From: Reticulitermes speratus
Taxonomy: Eukaryota > Arthropoda > Insecta > Blattodea > Rhinotermitidae
Assembly (NCBI GenBank): GCA_021186555.1
Contig: JAJKFL010000014.1
Span: 18,427,533-18,491,532 of the forward strand
Reading direction: 5' to 3'
Length of the DNA: 64,000 nt
Shown here: positions 24,117-35,614 of the stretch, in pieces
Layout of the letters: each line of letters opens with the position of its first letter
How positions within the stretch are numbered: the stretch's first letter is position 1
Made by a program: the position numbers and the translations under genes
Notes under the pieces: model-generated
Told to the model about the DNA's origin: nothing
The model's database searches: none
The model's input: the letters and a program-made list of their open reading frames with translations, nothing else

Positions 24117-24324
24117 GCTTCCACCGCGGTGTAAATGAGATCTGCGCTGTTCTGGGATCTTATGCAGCGTAGCATTGTAGTTTGTTGCCGACGTTTCGAG
24201 ACAACCTATCAGTCCCATCTTGGACTGTTTGACCCTTGAAGATGGGACGGATAGGCTTTAGCGAAACGTCGGTAACAAACTACAATGCTAAGCTGCGTAA
24301 GATCCCAGAAGAGCGCAGATCTCA
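24117..24324. mobile_element. Foldback element, 86-bp arms, with hammerhead-like module
   Basis: Left arm 24136-24221 and right arm 24239-24324 are imperfect reverse complements of equal length around a 17-nt loop. The outer 23 bp (24117-24139, CCGCGGTGTAAATGAG core) recurs at 38129-38151. On the plus strand the right half reads GTTTGACC (24227-24234), CTTGAAGA (24235-24242), a spacer, GAAA (24263-24266), CGTC and GGTAACAAAC (24271-24280). The GACC/GGT and GTTTG/CAAAC pairs can form a stem around the core. The left arm carries the same module on the minus strand. No protein coded. Confidence 0.85.
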
Positions 24325-24939
24325 AGTAGTATGTTTTTTAAATAAAAGTGCTATGTTACAGAAAACATTCCAGGTATTGTAGTAGGCCTGCTCTACACGC
24401 GTATTATAAATGGACATTAAGAACAATGAGGCAAGCACAATCGCAAAGAGTACGTTTGAAAAGTTTGCCTTATCAAACAAAAGCATATTTTCCGTCTCAT
24501 TAACCATAAACGTGTGTTTGCCTATTTCACAGCTTGACCAGAACAACCGCAATGCATAGGTTACAACACCGCACGAATTTCCTTTAGCATAATAAAGTGA
24601 CTTCAGAAAACAAACTCTTCTTTTATTTTGTTCTCATTTGAATACATAACCCCTTGCTTTCCAATAAAAACCATTGATTTGCATAAGTTATTACTCGGAG
24701 ACTTTTACTGCACACAATCTTATTGATCTAGACTGATGACCAAACACACGGTAACACACGTGTTTAGGTTCAGTTACTTTTGAAATGCCTCCATTTTAAT
24801 TGTAAATTATCTAGCTAATTCCATATAGCAGAAAACTTCACGAAAGCTACTACTTGCTCAACTCTTCAAGAAATTCCCCCCTTGTTAGCAAACGCAAGAT
24901 TCGTTACCGCATTCACAAAATTTCAGCCCTGAAACCTAA

Positions 24940-25325
24940 GCTCATGCAGATCAATCCAATCAATAACCTCACTGTACGTCTTTAACATCCACTATAATAT
25001 TACTTTCCAATCTATGTCTAGGTTCACCCAAACAATGCCTTCCTTGCAGATTTTCATATTGAAATAACGTATGAATTTCTCTTCTCATCTGTGCGTGCTA
25101 CATGTACCTCCCAAATCATCCGCCTTGATTCAATCACCGTAATAATAGCTGCGGACGAGTTCAACTGACGCAACTCCTCCATATGTCATTTTCCTTTTGT
25201 GCCTTTTGTTCCCTCTTTCGTAAATCTACAGGCTGTCCACAGAACTTTATCTTCAAACGCTCTTAACGTGTTCTTACCTTTGGGTGAGCGACCTAGTTTT
25301 CACCCTATAGGCTATAAAACAAATC
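24940..25325 (-). mobile_element. LINE family L-B, 3'-end fragment
   Basis: Minus-strand frames give, in order, Y-R-V-K-T-R-S-L-T (RT thumb/tail region), a tract matching the Y-S-S-P-D-I-I-like segment, H-V-A-R-T-D-E-K-R-N-S-Y, and W-I-D-L. All are in the positions seen in other L-B copies. At least four frameshifts separate them. The fragment covers the region after the RT catalytic core and ends near the element's 3' end. Confidence 0.6.
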
Positions 25326-25589
25326 AGTATGCATATCTGCTTAGTGACTTGAAGCCATGATAGTAAGGAATGTGAAAATCATTGCATAAGTTTCTACGAT
25401 GCTCCAATTACCAAGCCCGTTAATTAAGGTTTGAGTGTCACACGAAGTGAAGTAGAGACTTAACAGATACGGAGATTAAGTGGGAAACTTGGGGATGCAG
25501 TTTCAGGTGAGAATGAAAATATCAAGTGATGACATCAAAGATAAGGCAGCGACGGTTCTAGTGACCGAAGCCCAGCTTCAGAATTTGGA

Positions 25590-25745
25590 GACACCCAATA
25601 TTTACACACGCACACCTTCATACACTCATTACACATTTATACAGTCACGCCTCCATACGCTCACCACACATTTAAACACTCACGATTCATACACTCACCA
25701 CACGTTTATACACTCACGCCTTCATACACGCGCCACACACATTTT
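25590..25745 (+). repeat. Minisatellite, 34-35 bp unit, about 4 copies
   Basis: Units contain CACACATTTA, ACACTCACG and TTCATACACTCAC words in fixed order. The 91-codon frame through it (Thr/His-rich) is repeat-derived. Confidence 0.8.
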
Positions 25746-25776
25746 ATTCTTGTAGACAGTCATATAATGGCTATAA
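25741..25776 (+). repeat. Fragment of the 28014-28626 foldback family
   Basis: TTTTATTCTTGTAGACAGTC followed by ATATAATGGCTATA equals the minus strand of 28095-28130. It includes the ACAGT stem and the mutated core box seen there, but nothing of the 3' half. Confidence 0.65.
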
Positions 25777-28013
25777 TGTGCATTTGTTGGTGACTGTTTG
25801 TAGCTTAAAAATGCAAGGTGAAGTAAGACTAAAGAGTAAAATTGTGTTTCAGACAAGGCGAAAGACTTTAAATGTCTTAAATAATGGGACTAGGCTTCTT
25901 GGTGTAGATATTGCCCAGTCTTCGAAAGAGTTTTATCCTTTCGGCGACATATCTAAAACAATTACTTTCTCCATTCAATTTAACTTTCATTCAGAATTTC
26001 AAGTTCACAGTTCTTACAAACAAATAAACAAATGGAAACATTCTATTGCAGACTGAAGATCCGGAATTGTGTATACTTGGCTTTTACCGAGTTGCCATTC
26101 CGGTTCTTGCTTCATACACGTAATTGCTTTATCTCCCCTCCTGCCTCTGATCCTTCATATATGTAATGTTTGTTACCTTCACAATGAAGAATGAAACCAT
26201 TACGAAGTGCGTAAGTGATACTACCTTTTGGAACGCCGATAAATCAATCGGCAAATGTAATTCACACACTGACACTGTTAATTTTATACAAACAGGAAAC
26301 CCCTTCAATATCTCTGATATATATGGGTGTTGTTAGGAAGGGCCAAATTTGTAAAGGAATTTTCAGTCTATTCATCTTAAACTTTAAGACAGTAGCAATG
26401 TACGACAATAAACATTATAAATTCGACTATATTGGGCTTTGTGATGGTGTAAGGCTTATTCAAGTTATCTTATTTCTTTGTACTTCGTTCATCGTCTAAC
26501 TTTCAATGTAGTACGACGTTTCGGGAACAGGGTCGGCTTTTGAAACGTCGTACTACACTGAAAGTTAGATGGTGGACAAAGTCCAAAGAAAGAAGATCAC
26601 TTTCATAAAATTATAAATTGTTACCAACACTATATACATAAAGAGCGTAATATTTCTTGCACGCTCGCTCTATTATTACCTCTAAATATTCAATGAATTA
26701 ATGCTAACTTTAGATTCTCTTGTAAACAGCATAAGACTATTTCAGAAAAAATAGAGACAGGCGCATTTTAAATTTGTCTTTAGTGCTTTATACACAAGAA
26801 GCACCACTGCTAATATCACATGAATTAAAAACAAATAATTAAGATTACGGTAAATCTTCCATTACCGGTACAGTAATCAAATATTAAATTTACACTGCAC
26901 GTAGTTATTCAGTGTTAAGGGATACTGACAGACTGGCGAGAATTTAAAATTAACCTATGAAGTATATTGAACGAACATATAATCAATGTTAAAGCTTCCA
27001 TCTTCACTGTTATCACAGACACTAAAATAAAGTTAAATTCTGTTATAATAAATTAATAGGACGAAACATACATCTTTCCAAAGCGGTAAAATGCAGTCAT
27101 GAGTTTCTCTTTGTTTTGTTTTTTTCGCGTGGCATGATAGATGGGTCTACGTTAGTAAACATTTTGAATTTTTCAATAGGAAATTCGTAAACGTACGCGC
27201 AACATCACTTTTATTTCATTAACTGCAACATCGTAAATCTTGCAGGAACATATTGGACTTAAAATACGTACTTCACTCTTCACTAAAAACTCTACTGAAA
27301 GATCCCCGACAAATATTCAGTAACTTGCACTAGAAGTGTGCGTACAAAAGAGTGTAGGTTTTCCGATTTTATCCAAAACTGACAGATTCACTATCTTTCC
27401 TAAAATTCTTCTATCTTAAATTTCATTGATCTCCGTTCAGTGGTTCTGCAGTTGTTATATGCCTACAGACGAAAGGCTGGGGAAAGCGCCTAAAAGTGCT
27501 CACAGACTGCTTTTCCTACCATTCCTTTATTCGTAATCCATCTGTCAACATGCTCAAGTTTCACAATCATTCCGACGAAAAATGATGGTTAGAGATTTTA
27601 AATTTGATATGTATTGGAAGACAGAACAAAGCACATGCTGTTTGTAGGTGCAAATAAAAAAGATGACCACTGCTGTAGGCTTATGATATTATAACTGAAT
27701 TTCCAATATCCAATACAAACGCGCTGAATTAATGAAAACATCTACACATGAGGTTTGCATTAAAAGCTCCAATAGTAAAACTTAGTCCGTTGCGTGTTTT
27801 ATTCAATATGATTTAAAATAATGAGGTCTCATTCGTATTTTTTTTAAGTTTTACTTGAAACATTACCATCCTGCTACTGTGGGTGACAGGTAGTTACAAA
27901 TTACAAAAATGCGGAGATGCTCACTGGAATAGTGTTCATACCGACCATTACGAAAACCGGTCAGTGAATATCCTGTACTCTTAAGGTAATTCATCCCCAT
28001 TGTATCTTCGATA
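25777..28013. other. No recognisable gene apart from one inverted repeat
   Basis: Apart from 26495-26569, AT-rich DNA with frames up to about 94 codons that I do not recognise. Confidence 0.5.
26495..26569. repeat. Inverted repeat, 28-bp arms, 19-bp loop
   Basis: Left arm 26495-26522 and right arm 26542-26569 are reverse complements with one mismatch. The inner ends are GACGTTTC and GAAACGTC, the same word that closes the arms of 24136-24324. The CTGANGA box is not visible in the loop. Confidence 0.9.
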
Positions 28014-28626
28014 CATTTAAAAGTACAGTATATTCAGTCTCAACACAACTGTTTATTTACCGCAAAAAACAGCTACATGTTTCGGCTACACAAATATAGC
28101 CATTATATGACTGTCTACAAGAATAAAATGAAAATATTCACAGTTGCGTGGTTTGGGACCTCAAACACTTACAGATGTATTGTTCTATAAAAATACGTAG
28201 CATAGGTAAGTAGCCTCGGGAACAAGATTTACTTAAAGAAATTGCTGTAAAATTTATGTTGAAAACTGAAACAATAATAATATAGTAATAATAAGTTTAA
28301 AATATTAAAAGTAGCACGTATTATTTCCCCACTCTTAATACTTTAAAATTATTTGTTAGTATATTATCATTGTTTGTGTTTTTAAACAAACTTTTACATT
28401 TCCTTAAAAACCCCCATTCCCGAGGCTACTTACCTATGTTACGTGTTTGTATAAGACAGTATATCTGTAAGGGTTTGAAGTCTCAAACCACGCAACTGTG
28501 AATATTTCCATTTTATTTTTGTAGACAGTCTGATGATGGCTATATATCTATAGCCGAATTATGTCGCTGTTTTTGTGCAGTAAATAAACGGTTGTGTTTA
28601 GAATGAACATACTGCACTTTTAAATG
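28014..28626. mobile_element. 613-bp foldback element (arms about 300 bp) with hammerhead-like modules
   Basis: The two halves are reverse complements almost to the centre near 28320. The outer part (28014-28215 with 28420-28626) is very similar, and the inner AT-rich part is recognisable but diverged. There is no coding capacity. The right arm on the plus strand carries ACAGT (28525-28529), CTGATGA (28530-28536), a 7-bp stem GGCTATA/TATAGCC with a TATC loop (28538-28555), GAA, then ATGTC and GCTGT (28565-28569), the last able to pair with ACAGT. The left arm has the intact GAAAC but a mutated CTGATGA box. An AGTAAATAAACGGTTGTG-like end follows the module. Confidence 0.85.
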
Positions 28627-28942
28627 AATGTCCTTACACTGATGTTTGTAATTACATCAGGAGACAGAGAAACGAACTGAAGGACAGACAGGCGCGTTCA
28701 GACTCCTAATTGCATTACAAACAAGAAATCCTATTAGGTAACCGCCTTCAAGGGCCTATCTGTCCCGCTGCAATTTCTCTCTACCGCATCAGTTTTTCTC
28801 CAGCCGTTCCCCACTTACGAACCGCCCAACAGTGGATTTTCCGAGGCTTGATATCCAACACACCGCACTGTACACTGCACAAATAACAGACAAGGACTCT
28901 ATTTGTTCTTAGAATATCTAAACGTGTTATGCAACTAAGAGC

Positions 28943-28972
28943 GGGGGGGGGGGGGGGGTGGGGGGGGGGGTG
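28943..28972 (+). repeat. Poly(G) tract (16 G, T, 11 G, T, GG)
   Basis: An interrupted G homopolymer with strong G-quadruplex potential, directly followed by TGGCACAAC. Confidence 0.9.
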
Positions 28973-29030
28973 GCACAACTGTTGATAACATGATAGGTGC
29001 TCAGTTAGTTCCTGTAATTTAGGAAACACA

Positions 29031-29322
29031 AAGATTCACTACAGCCGATCCCGGTGGCCGCTCCATCTAAGGGGTAGGTCTGCGGCCGCTCGCTTGCTGG
29101 GATTGCGGTTTCGAAACCCGCAGGGAGCATGGATGTCTCTCTCTTGTGAATGTTGTGCATCGTTAGGCAGAGTTCTCTGCGACGGGCTGATCACTCGTCA
29201 AGAGGAGTGCTGCCGAGTGTGTGTGCGTCATTGAATGTGATCAGATTGAACAATAACCCCTTCACGCCAGGTAGGTAGAAGAAGTCAGACTAAGAAAGAA
29301 AGAAAGAAAGAAGATTCACTAC
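29031..29322 (+). mobile_element. SINE S-A with 12-bp target-site duplication
   Basis: A perfect duplication AAGATTCACTAC (29031-29042 and 29311-29322) encloses a 268-bp body. The head resembles a class II tRNA (Leu/Ser type): a GGTGGCCGCTCCATCTAAGG A-box region at 29053-29072 and a GGTTTCGAAACC B box at 29107-29118. The body contains CTCTTGTGAATGTTGTG, GGGCTGATCACTCGTC and GAGGAGTGCTGCCGAGTG. The tail is (AAAG)n. Box A and box B at tRNA spacing would be the Pol III promoter. Related copies are at 31605-31852 (minus) and 55996-56862. Confidence 0.92.
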
Positions 29323-29884
29323 CATCCTTCCAGGTGCCGGCCACTAGACCATGTCCTCCTAAGCTAGATGAATCCAATCTACATTATCGCACCATAGTTC
29401 TCCAAGATCCTTGAAGTGGGCGACTGTCGTTCGTCTCCCAGGAGGGGAAGATGTTTTTGTCTTTTATATAAAGTTAAGACAGCTCTGGGGTTCATACAGC
29501 GGCATATACAATAGGAAACGGGGGCTGATTTCAGGGGGATAAAGCGACCGGGCTTGAATAATCTGCTGAAGTGCAGTTTTATTCAACTTATTTTAATCTT
29601 CACGTCTTAAAATTGGAGAAGCGACAAAACAAATTCTGAACTGAACGGCAGCAAGCATTTTCGGGATTAAATCTGTTTGTAGTTTGTTAATATCGCCTGA
29701 TCTGTTTCTCCATGTGAATTACAAAGTAGTACAGTAAGCCCTTGTCCAAGGCAGGTTCTAGGATCCACGAATGGGGCGTATTTGGTGAATCCGTATTAAT
29801 ATTAAATGGGATTCATGGGGATAAGCAAAGGCGGCCTTCAAACGTCGAAGTAAATAAACAATAGAATCCTAAAGTGTAAAGATG
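29323..29884. other. No recognisable feature
   Basis: Nothing identified; moderately GC-richer than the average for the window. Confidence 0.45.
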
Positions 29885-30115
29885 TTTATTTATGAACATG
29901 CAATTTGGTGAGAAGAAAAGGAGGGTCGATGTAGTAGGAGGAAGTAATCGAGGGATGAAAGTTGAGCTGAAAATTCACACGAGAGTTGGGGTAATCGCAG
30001 CGGTGTTGCTGAAGATGCAGATCTTCTGGGATGTTACACTGCGTCGTCTGATAAATAGTTACCGACGTTTCGAAGGATCGTAGTGCCTTCGTCTTTAGGG
30101 TCAAATAGTCCAAGA
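29885..30115 (+). repeat. Dispersed repeat carrying the hammerhead-like module
   Basis: The first about 100 bp (ATGAACATGCAATTTGGTGA, then GAGGGT, GAGCTGAAAAT) also occur on the minus strand at 55905-55985. The second part encodes, by chance frame, an F-W-D-V-T-L-R-R peptide that I recall as a common insect repeat signature. On the minus strand it holds the module: GACC (30101-30098 and adjacent), CTAAAGA (30098-30092), stem GAAGG/CCTTC (30090-30086 and 30076-30072), GAAA (30071-30068), CGTC, GGT (30063-30061). One core base is changed from CTGAAGA. Confidence 0.65.
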
Positions 30116-31604
30116 ACAAACACAGGCGCTATAGGAGACCTGGATATATTACGTAAGCAAGGACGCTCGTGTGGGCGAAAGTACTGTGTTACACATGCAA
30201 AACAAAACGAACCCAGTTGGCTACGTAACTACAAATGCAAAGACTGGATGGACAGTCTTTACCTTTTTAAAAGTAGTTACATTTTTCTTATGTTTTGCAG
30301 ACCGCGCACGTAAACAGAACATTTTGGTTCGGCAAATATCCTAATTGTTCCCGCTAATTTTCATACGTATAGTTGAATAAAGTTGGAGGAGGGTTCCCTG
30401 TACTGCATTTCAGATGCCCTTAATGCTGTTAAATATGCTACAAATTTAGTACAATTTAGTCCTTCGGTTTTGAGATTCGTAATTTAAATCAAGAGTCATA
30501 GCTGAAATACATTTCCGTTATATAAAGTTGGCATATTAAACTGCAGTAACTGTAGACGAAGTGTAACCCTATATTGCAGCAACAGGCATAGAATCGTAAA
30601 TGATTCACGACGTATGCTTGAAGCGAATCCCCAAAACAACACTGTATTATTCAGCAAAGTCAACATACCAGCGTCTCCACAGTTGGCTCAGACGTCGTGT
30701 TATGTCTGAGTTTCGATGTCCTTACTCATCATTTTCACCTCATATTTCCCACTTTGCTCCCTCATCATCAATTAAAATCTCTACTTCATTCTTTGCTTCT
30801 CTCAACTCTTAATTAAAGGCCTTGTTAATTGGAGCAGCTTAGCAACTTGCCCATTGATTTTCAAACATTCCTAACTTTCATGGCTTCAGGCCTGGTCTAA
30901 TTCAGAAAAAAACTTCTGAAATTATGAATCCTTTTGTAGCTATTTGTCAAGACTCCTTGTATGGGGGATCAGTCCATTGCAAGACCTTCAAATACAAAGA
31001 ACGTAAACACAAGAGAAACTCTGACATACGTCCTGTGCCCCCTGTGGGTTTATAGTTCAAGATCCCAATGTTCGAGCGGTCGAGGGCCGTAGGCCCCCGT
31101 GCCAAGAGTTATTACAATGGCAAAATCAAGGAGGATAATATAGGCGATATATGCAGCACAAAAAGAAGATTAAAAATCGTACAAAGTATTTCCGTTTTTA
31201 GATCAAATCATAACTGAAAGATATTATTATTAGTGGTAGTAACCATCTTATTATAAATTTTAGGAAATAAAGTTTACAATTTGAGCTGCTTAAGGATATA
31301 GTTCAGTCGCAGCAGTTTGTGAACGCAGCAATTAACATCTTGGTTTCATAAACCTGAGGGATTCTTGACCAGTTTGACAATTATCGCCTTATCAATAACG
31401 ATTTTGCTCTAGAGCATTAATTGGTAGAACATACTTGGTTAGCTGACTGGATGGCTAATTAATGCGTTTAGTCACTCGTTTGTAGCCTGTTAAGAAACTC
31501 TTGTGTCCTGCATTCTATCCACTGTTGTCTGTAAGTCGCAAAATGTGGTCTAATATCCTAATTTGCATAGTTTATCAGAACATTTATATATATTTTTTTC
31601 ATCG
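30116..31604. other. No recognisable gene or repeat
   Basis: Frames up to about 76 codons without recognisable motifs. Confidence 0.45.
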
Positions 31605-31852
31605 CTTGACAGCCCTAACGGGCCAAGGTCTCCTCATTGTTGAGGTTCCTCAATCACACTCGGTTAGGCACACCACACACAGGACTCCTCTAGGCGAGTG
31701 ATCGGCCCGTCGCAAAGACCTCTACCTGACAACACACAACACCCTCAGGAGACAGACATCCATGCCCCCGGCGGGATTCGAACCCACAATCCCAGCAAGT
31801 GAGCGGCTGCAGACCCACGCCTTAGACCACACGGCCACCGAGATCAGCGTTA
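31605..31852 (-). mobile_element. SINE S-A, near full length
   Basis: Minus-strand copy of the S-A family. The head at 31852-31765 has GGTGGCCGTGTGGTCTAAGG and the B box GGGTTCGAATCCCGCC. The body follows with GGCATGGATGTCTGTCTC, GCCGATCACTCGCC and AGGAGTCCTGTGTGTGGTGTG, and it ends in GGCCCGTTAGGGCTGTC next to a T-rich (A-rich on minus) tail. Both Pol III boxes are well preserved, so this is the best promoter of the S-A copies here. No clear target-site duplication. Confidence 0.88.
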
Positions 31853-32484
31853 CATAAAGTTCCTGATCAAAAATTAATTTCCACCCCCTTATTGCACGTA
31901 GGTTTTTTTTGCATCTCCTTCAACGCATCATTTCCCGAAAGCAGTAGCATAAACACATTGAACTTACATTGCAAACAGTATGAATATATAGATACTTTGT
32001 GTAATAACTCAGTTGATAAATTTTTTATTTCCGTTGTGTGTATAAATACAAGGGCAGGGGAATTAAACCAACATATGTGCCTGTATAATGAATGTTTACA
32101 TAAAGACGACAGATCGACAGATATGGGCTTGTTGTAATCAAAACATGCAGCACGATAAATGAGCAGATTCCCAAAGCCATGACGTACAGTCTGTCCAAAT
32201 CACTATCAACAGACCGATTTTCCTGTCCTGATTAATATGGATAATGTGCTTCAACACATCACATGCAACACGCTAAAAATGCTTCGAAAATTCCAACACC
32301 CTATACACACACAGAACTTCCATCATTTTGACGATTTCATTTGCTTCGCTTTCAATGAAGCAAATCCTTTGTAATTTTTGGTGCATTTGCAGACTGACCA
32401 CAAAAATTCATCCCACAGCTGATGTTCTATTATTGATTCGCTATCGGAGCGTCTGCTTCTATTCAGTGACAAATCCCATGAGTT
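31853..32484. other. No recognisable feature
   Basis: AT-rich; frames of 81 and 103 codons run through it without recognisable motifs, and the second enters the adjacent SINE. Confidence 0.45.
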
Positions 32485-32792
32485 TATTTCAGTCCTTCTT
32501 TTTTTATTGTGAAGGGCCCCGCAGCAGAAGCTACGGACACACCGCAGCCTTAGGGCTTGTTGTGCAACCCTGTGATAAAGATGATGGGAAGAATGATCAG
32601 TTTTTCATTTTTCCAAGTAATGGAGCACCGGTGGAATGAAATTGACAAGGGAAAACAAAGTACTCGGGGAAAAACCTGTCCCAGTGACACTTTGTCCACC
32701 ACATGGACTGACCCGGGATCGAATCCGGGCCTCCGCGGTGGGAGGCCGGCGACTAACAGCCTGAGCCATGGCACGGCAGTATTTCAGTCCTT
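32485..32792 (-). mobile_element. SINE S-C with 13-bp target-site duplication
   Basis: TATTTCAGTCCTT occurs at 32485-32497 and 32780-32792. Between them, on the minus strand, is a tRNA-like head (CCATGGCTCAGGCTGTTAG A-box region near 32770, GGATTCGATCCCGGG B box near 32715) and a body with GTCACTGGGACAGG, TTTTTCCCCGAGTACT, GTGCTCCATTAC, CACAGGGTTGCACAACAAGC and GGTGTGTCCGTAGCTTCTGC, ending in GGCCCTTCACA and an A-rich tail. The truncated copy at 2811-3077 shares the body. Pol III transcription from the internal boxes is expected for the family. Confidence 0.92.
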
Positions 32793-35094
32793 TGCTTTTA
32801 GGTGAATTCATGCAGCTTACGAAAAATTAACTCATAAGGGGGAAGTGTGTCTGGCAGGTCGTTTGCACATGGTATCTCCGAAACTATTCAAACGATTACG
32901 ATGTACGAGTAATTTGGTATTGCTGAGAATGGTTGTTACTTACTACTTACATTAAATTTTATTGAAAAACTTCCGTTTAATTTCGTGTTGGCTGGTGAAA
33001 TATTATTTTTATTACAAGTAGATTTAACACTTTACGCATAAATCGTTTATCTAAACATTTTTTCAAACTTTTATCACATATTTACAGCAAAACACAAGAC
33101 AATATTTTAGTTCTAAATTGTATTTTATTTGCCTCTTATTATATACATATTTTTTCTGTTTCTGGGGTATATTGAGAGGATCATATTATGAGATGTTGTG
33201 GTAATAAATTTATACACCATTTACCAGGAGTGAAACGATATGAAATATATAACATATCCTACAACGTTTATTTGAAATCATTTTCGAAGTTCTAGATATT
33301 TAAAAAATAGAAGAAAGAAGTATTTACATTTAGCCGTGTTACGCAGCGTTCAACACAGGCAACGAAAAATTCTTAATAAATCTAAATTTGCAATAAACGA
33401 AGGTTAAGTCCAAAAAAGGTAGCAAGGAACGCGTATCGAAAATTTGTGTCTTCTAGATTGGACAGAACTTTCTAAAACGCCGCTCCTATCTTGTATGGTG
33501 CTCAATTAAAAACAGAATTTCCGTTCCACAAAAGGATTGCAAAGATGGACACCAATTAGACTGCTTAAGTTACGGCAAGCAAGCACATCCGGATTTAGCA
33601 CAGAATGTTATAACTACCTTTTTATCATTACTTTACTTAAAATAGGAGTAGAAAAGATCCTTCAAAAATTCAACGGGTAGTCTTTTATAAATGAAAGAAT
33701 GTAGATGGTGATGTAATCTGAAACCGTCTGTCATGACCTTGAGGGTCCCTTCTTTAGGTGAAAGAATGTACATATCAAAGAAATAAGGCGATTAACGCCA
33801 CCTATCAGAGGCTAACAGTAACTACGTTGTCTGTGAGTGGATGACACATGAACTAACTTAATCCTTCATTAAACCCTGCTATTATGAATATGTATGCAAA
33901 TTAATTTTGTCAGAGTATAATAACTGAAGAGATGCATGAAACTCTGAGCCCTAATTAACCATGTCCGCTTTTTCCTACTCTCTCCTGCTGTTTTACTGCT
34001 TGAATTTTCCCGCGGCAAGCAAGTTTCTTCTGTAGCTGCCATTTGTACCCTTGTATAATCACGTTTATACTCATTACTCGCAAGAAAGGAACAGGTAGCA
34101 AGTGATGTTGTTACTATGAAACCCAGACCAAGACTTAAAGGGTAATATTCTGTTTTTTTCCACGCAAATGTGATCTGATTTTATTCTCACTTTAATACTC
34201 TCATTGTACGAATTGATTGAAGTTACAACGTAATAGGGAGGTAGTGTTCTGCGGCGCGTTCATGCGTTCAAAAGCCAAACGTTTAGAGTATTTCGTTTTT
34301 ATTTAATAGAGGTGTTGTGGCCTGGAAAACATCACCCAATTAAAGTGCAGCTGTTAGACTGAAGCCCAAAGTGACATTCGGATTGGAAGAAAGCTGTTGG
34401 GAAAGATCGGGACTGTCTTTAGAAATGGTATGAATACCTACGGTGTAATTTTAATACTGTAATCTGTAAATTGCATAAAACAGAAAATAGGAGATATTAA
34501 TTTCCGATAAAGAAAGCTGAACTTGAATATATAGATAAATATCGCATCATTTCATATCCTTACCTATTTAACTTCACTCGTCGTTTTTCTACCTTATTCT
34601 AATCCATACAGCCAAATAATTAATCAATAATGTATATATTTTCAGAAGATTTAGTAACTCTTATTATGGCATGAGTTTGCAGCAAACTCCTTCTTGTGAC
34701 GTACTTAGACTATACATTAATTTTATTCACTACATGCAAATGGTCTGTAGCGGTGCTGAGTTAAATATTTTCCTGAAAGACTTGCACAAGCTTCCATTTT
34801 CAGGCAATATTCGCCCACGCGTAGAAGCAAAGCAGTAGTCAGTACTTCCTGAATGCCTCGCGTTTCCCCTTTCGGAAAATATATTGTAGATAAAAGCGTG
34901 GGCTGGTTGTCGTTATGTGTATCTGAAGCAATGACGTGGCGAACTCTGATCGCTAAAGGGAAGCTCTCTCGGTTGGTGGGAGGGTGATACCTGCCTAAGA
35001 ATTTGCTCCAATTTACCAGTACATTTCCTCAAACTTACAGCCGATATCATGAGAATTCAATACTTAAAAGCAAGTCGATTATTGAAGATAAGTT
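32793..35094. other. No recognisable gene or repeat
   Basis: AT-rich DNA with no frame of note. Nothing identified on either strand. Confidence 0.5.
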
Positions 35095-35170
35095 TTTAGC
35101 ACTCCTGCTCCGTATTCGGTAGGTCCCGGCTTCGATTGTCAGGATACAAATTTAGATGCCATATGACCTA
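35095..35170 (+). mobile_element. tRNA-like SINE head relic
   Basis: CTGCTCCGTATTCGGTAGGT followed by a GGCTTCGATTG B-box-like word at tRNA spacing. Similar to 19515-19600. No body recognised. Confidence 0.35.
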
Positions 35171-35614
35171 TGAATTTGAAAAGCGTCGTTAAATGCAGTA
35201 AAATATAAATGAATATTAATGTTTCACTTTAGTGGATAACACAACAATTTATTGCCCGCAAGATGACCTAGACCAGTCTTCATCAGATTAACTATGTCTA
35301 GCTGTATCAAAATGGATGTTTCTCGTAGTTTTACTCAGACGTTCCCTTCAAATGCCTGGGTAGTACTTTAAAACACCTTACAGCTAACTAATCACTGCGC
35401 AGACCCTGAAATTACTTTTCATATATTTCGCTAGATAATCACCAAGTGGAAAAATGATTTAAATAAAAATTAAAGATCTCAGTGATATTTCTGGGCGTAT
35501 TAATTTTTGTACGACGAACAATTCTACGGAAATTTGCTGGAATTTGATTTCTGTTTAATACGTTGTAATACTGGTTGCAATGGTCTGCACCATATTGAAA
35601 AAAATCATAAGGTT
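35171..35614 (-). repeat. Module-bearing repeat fragment (hammerhead-like)
   Basis: At 35286-35280 (minus) there is a perfect CTGATGA, then A and a GAC...GTC stem, but the GAAA box is mutated to ATCT (about 35265). Downstream on minus is GGGCAATAAATTGTTGTG, the same kind of word that follows the module at 28550. The rest of the interval is unrecognised AT-rich sequence. Confidence 0.45.
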
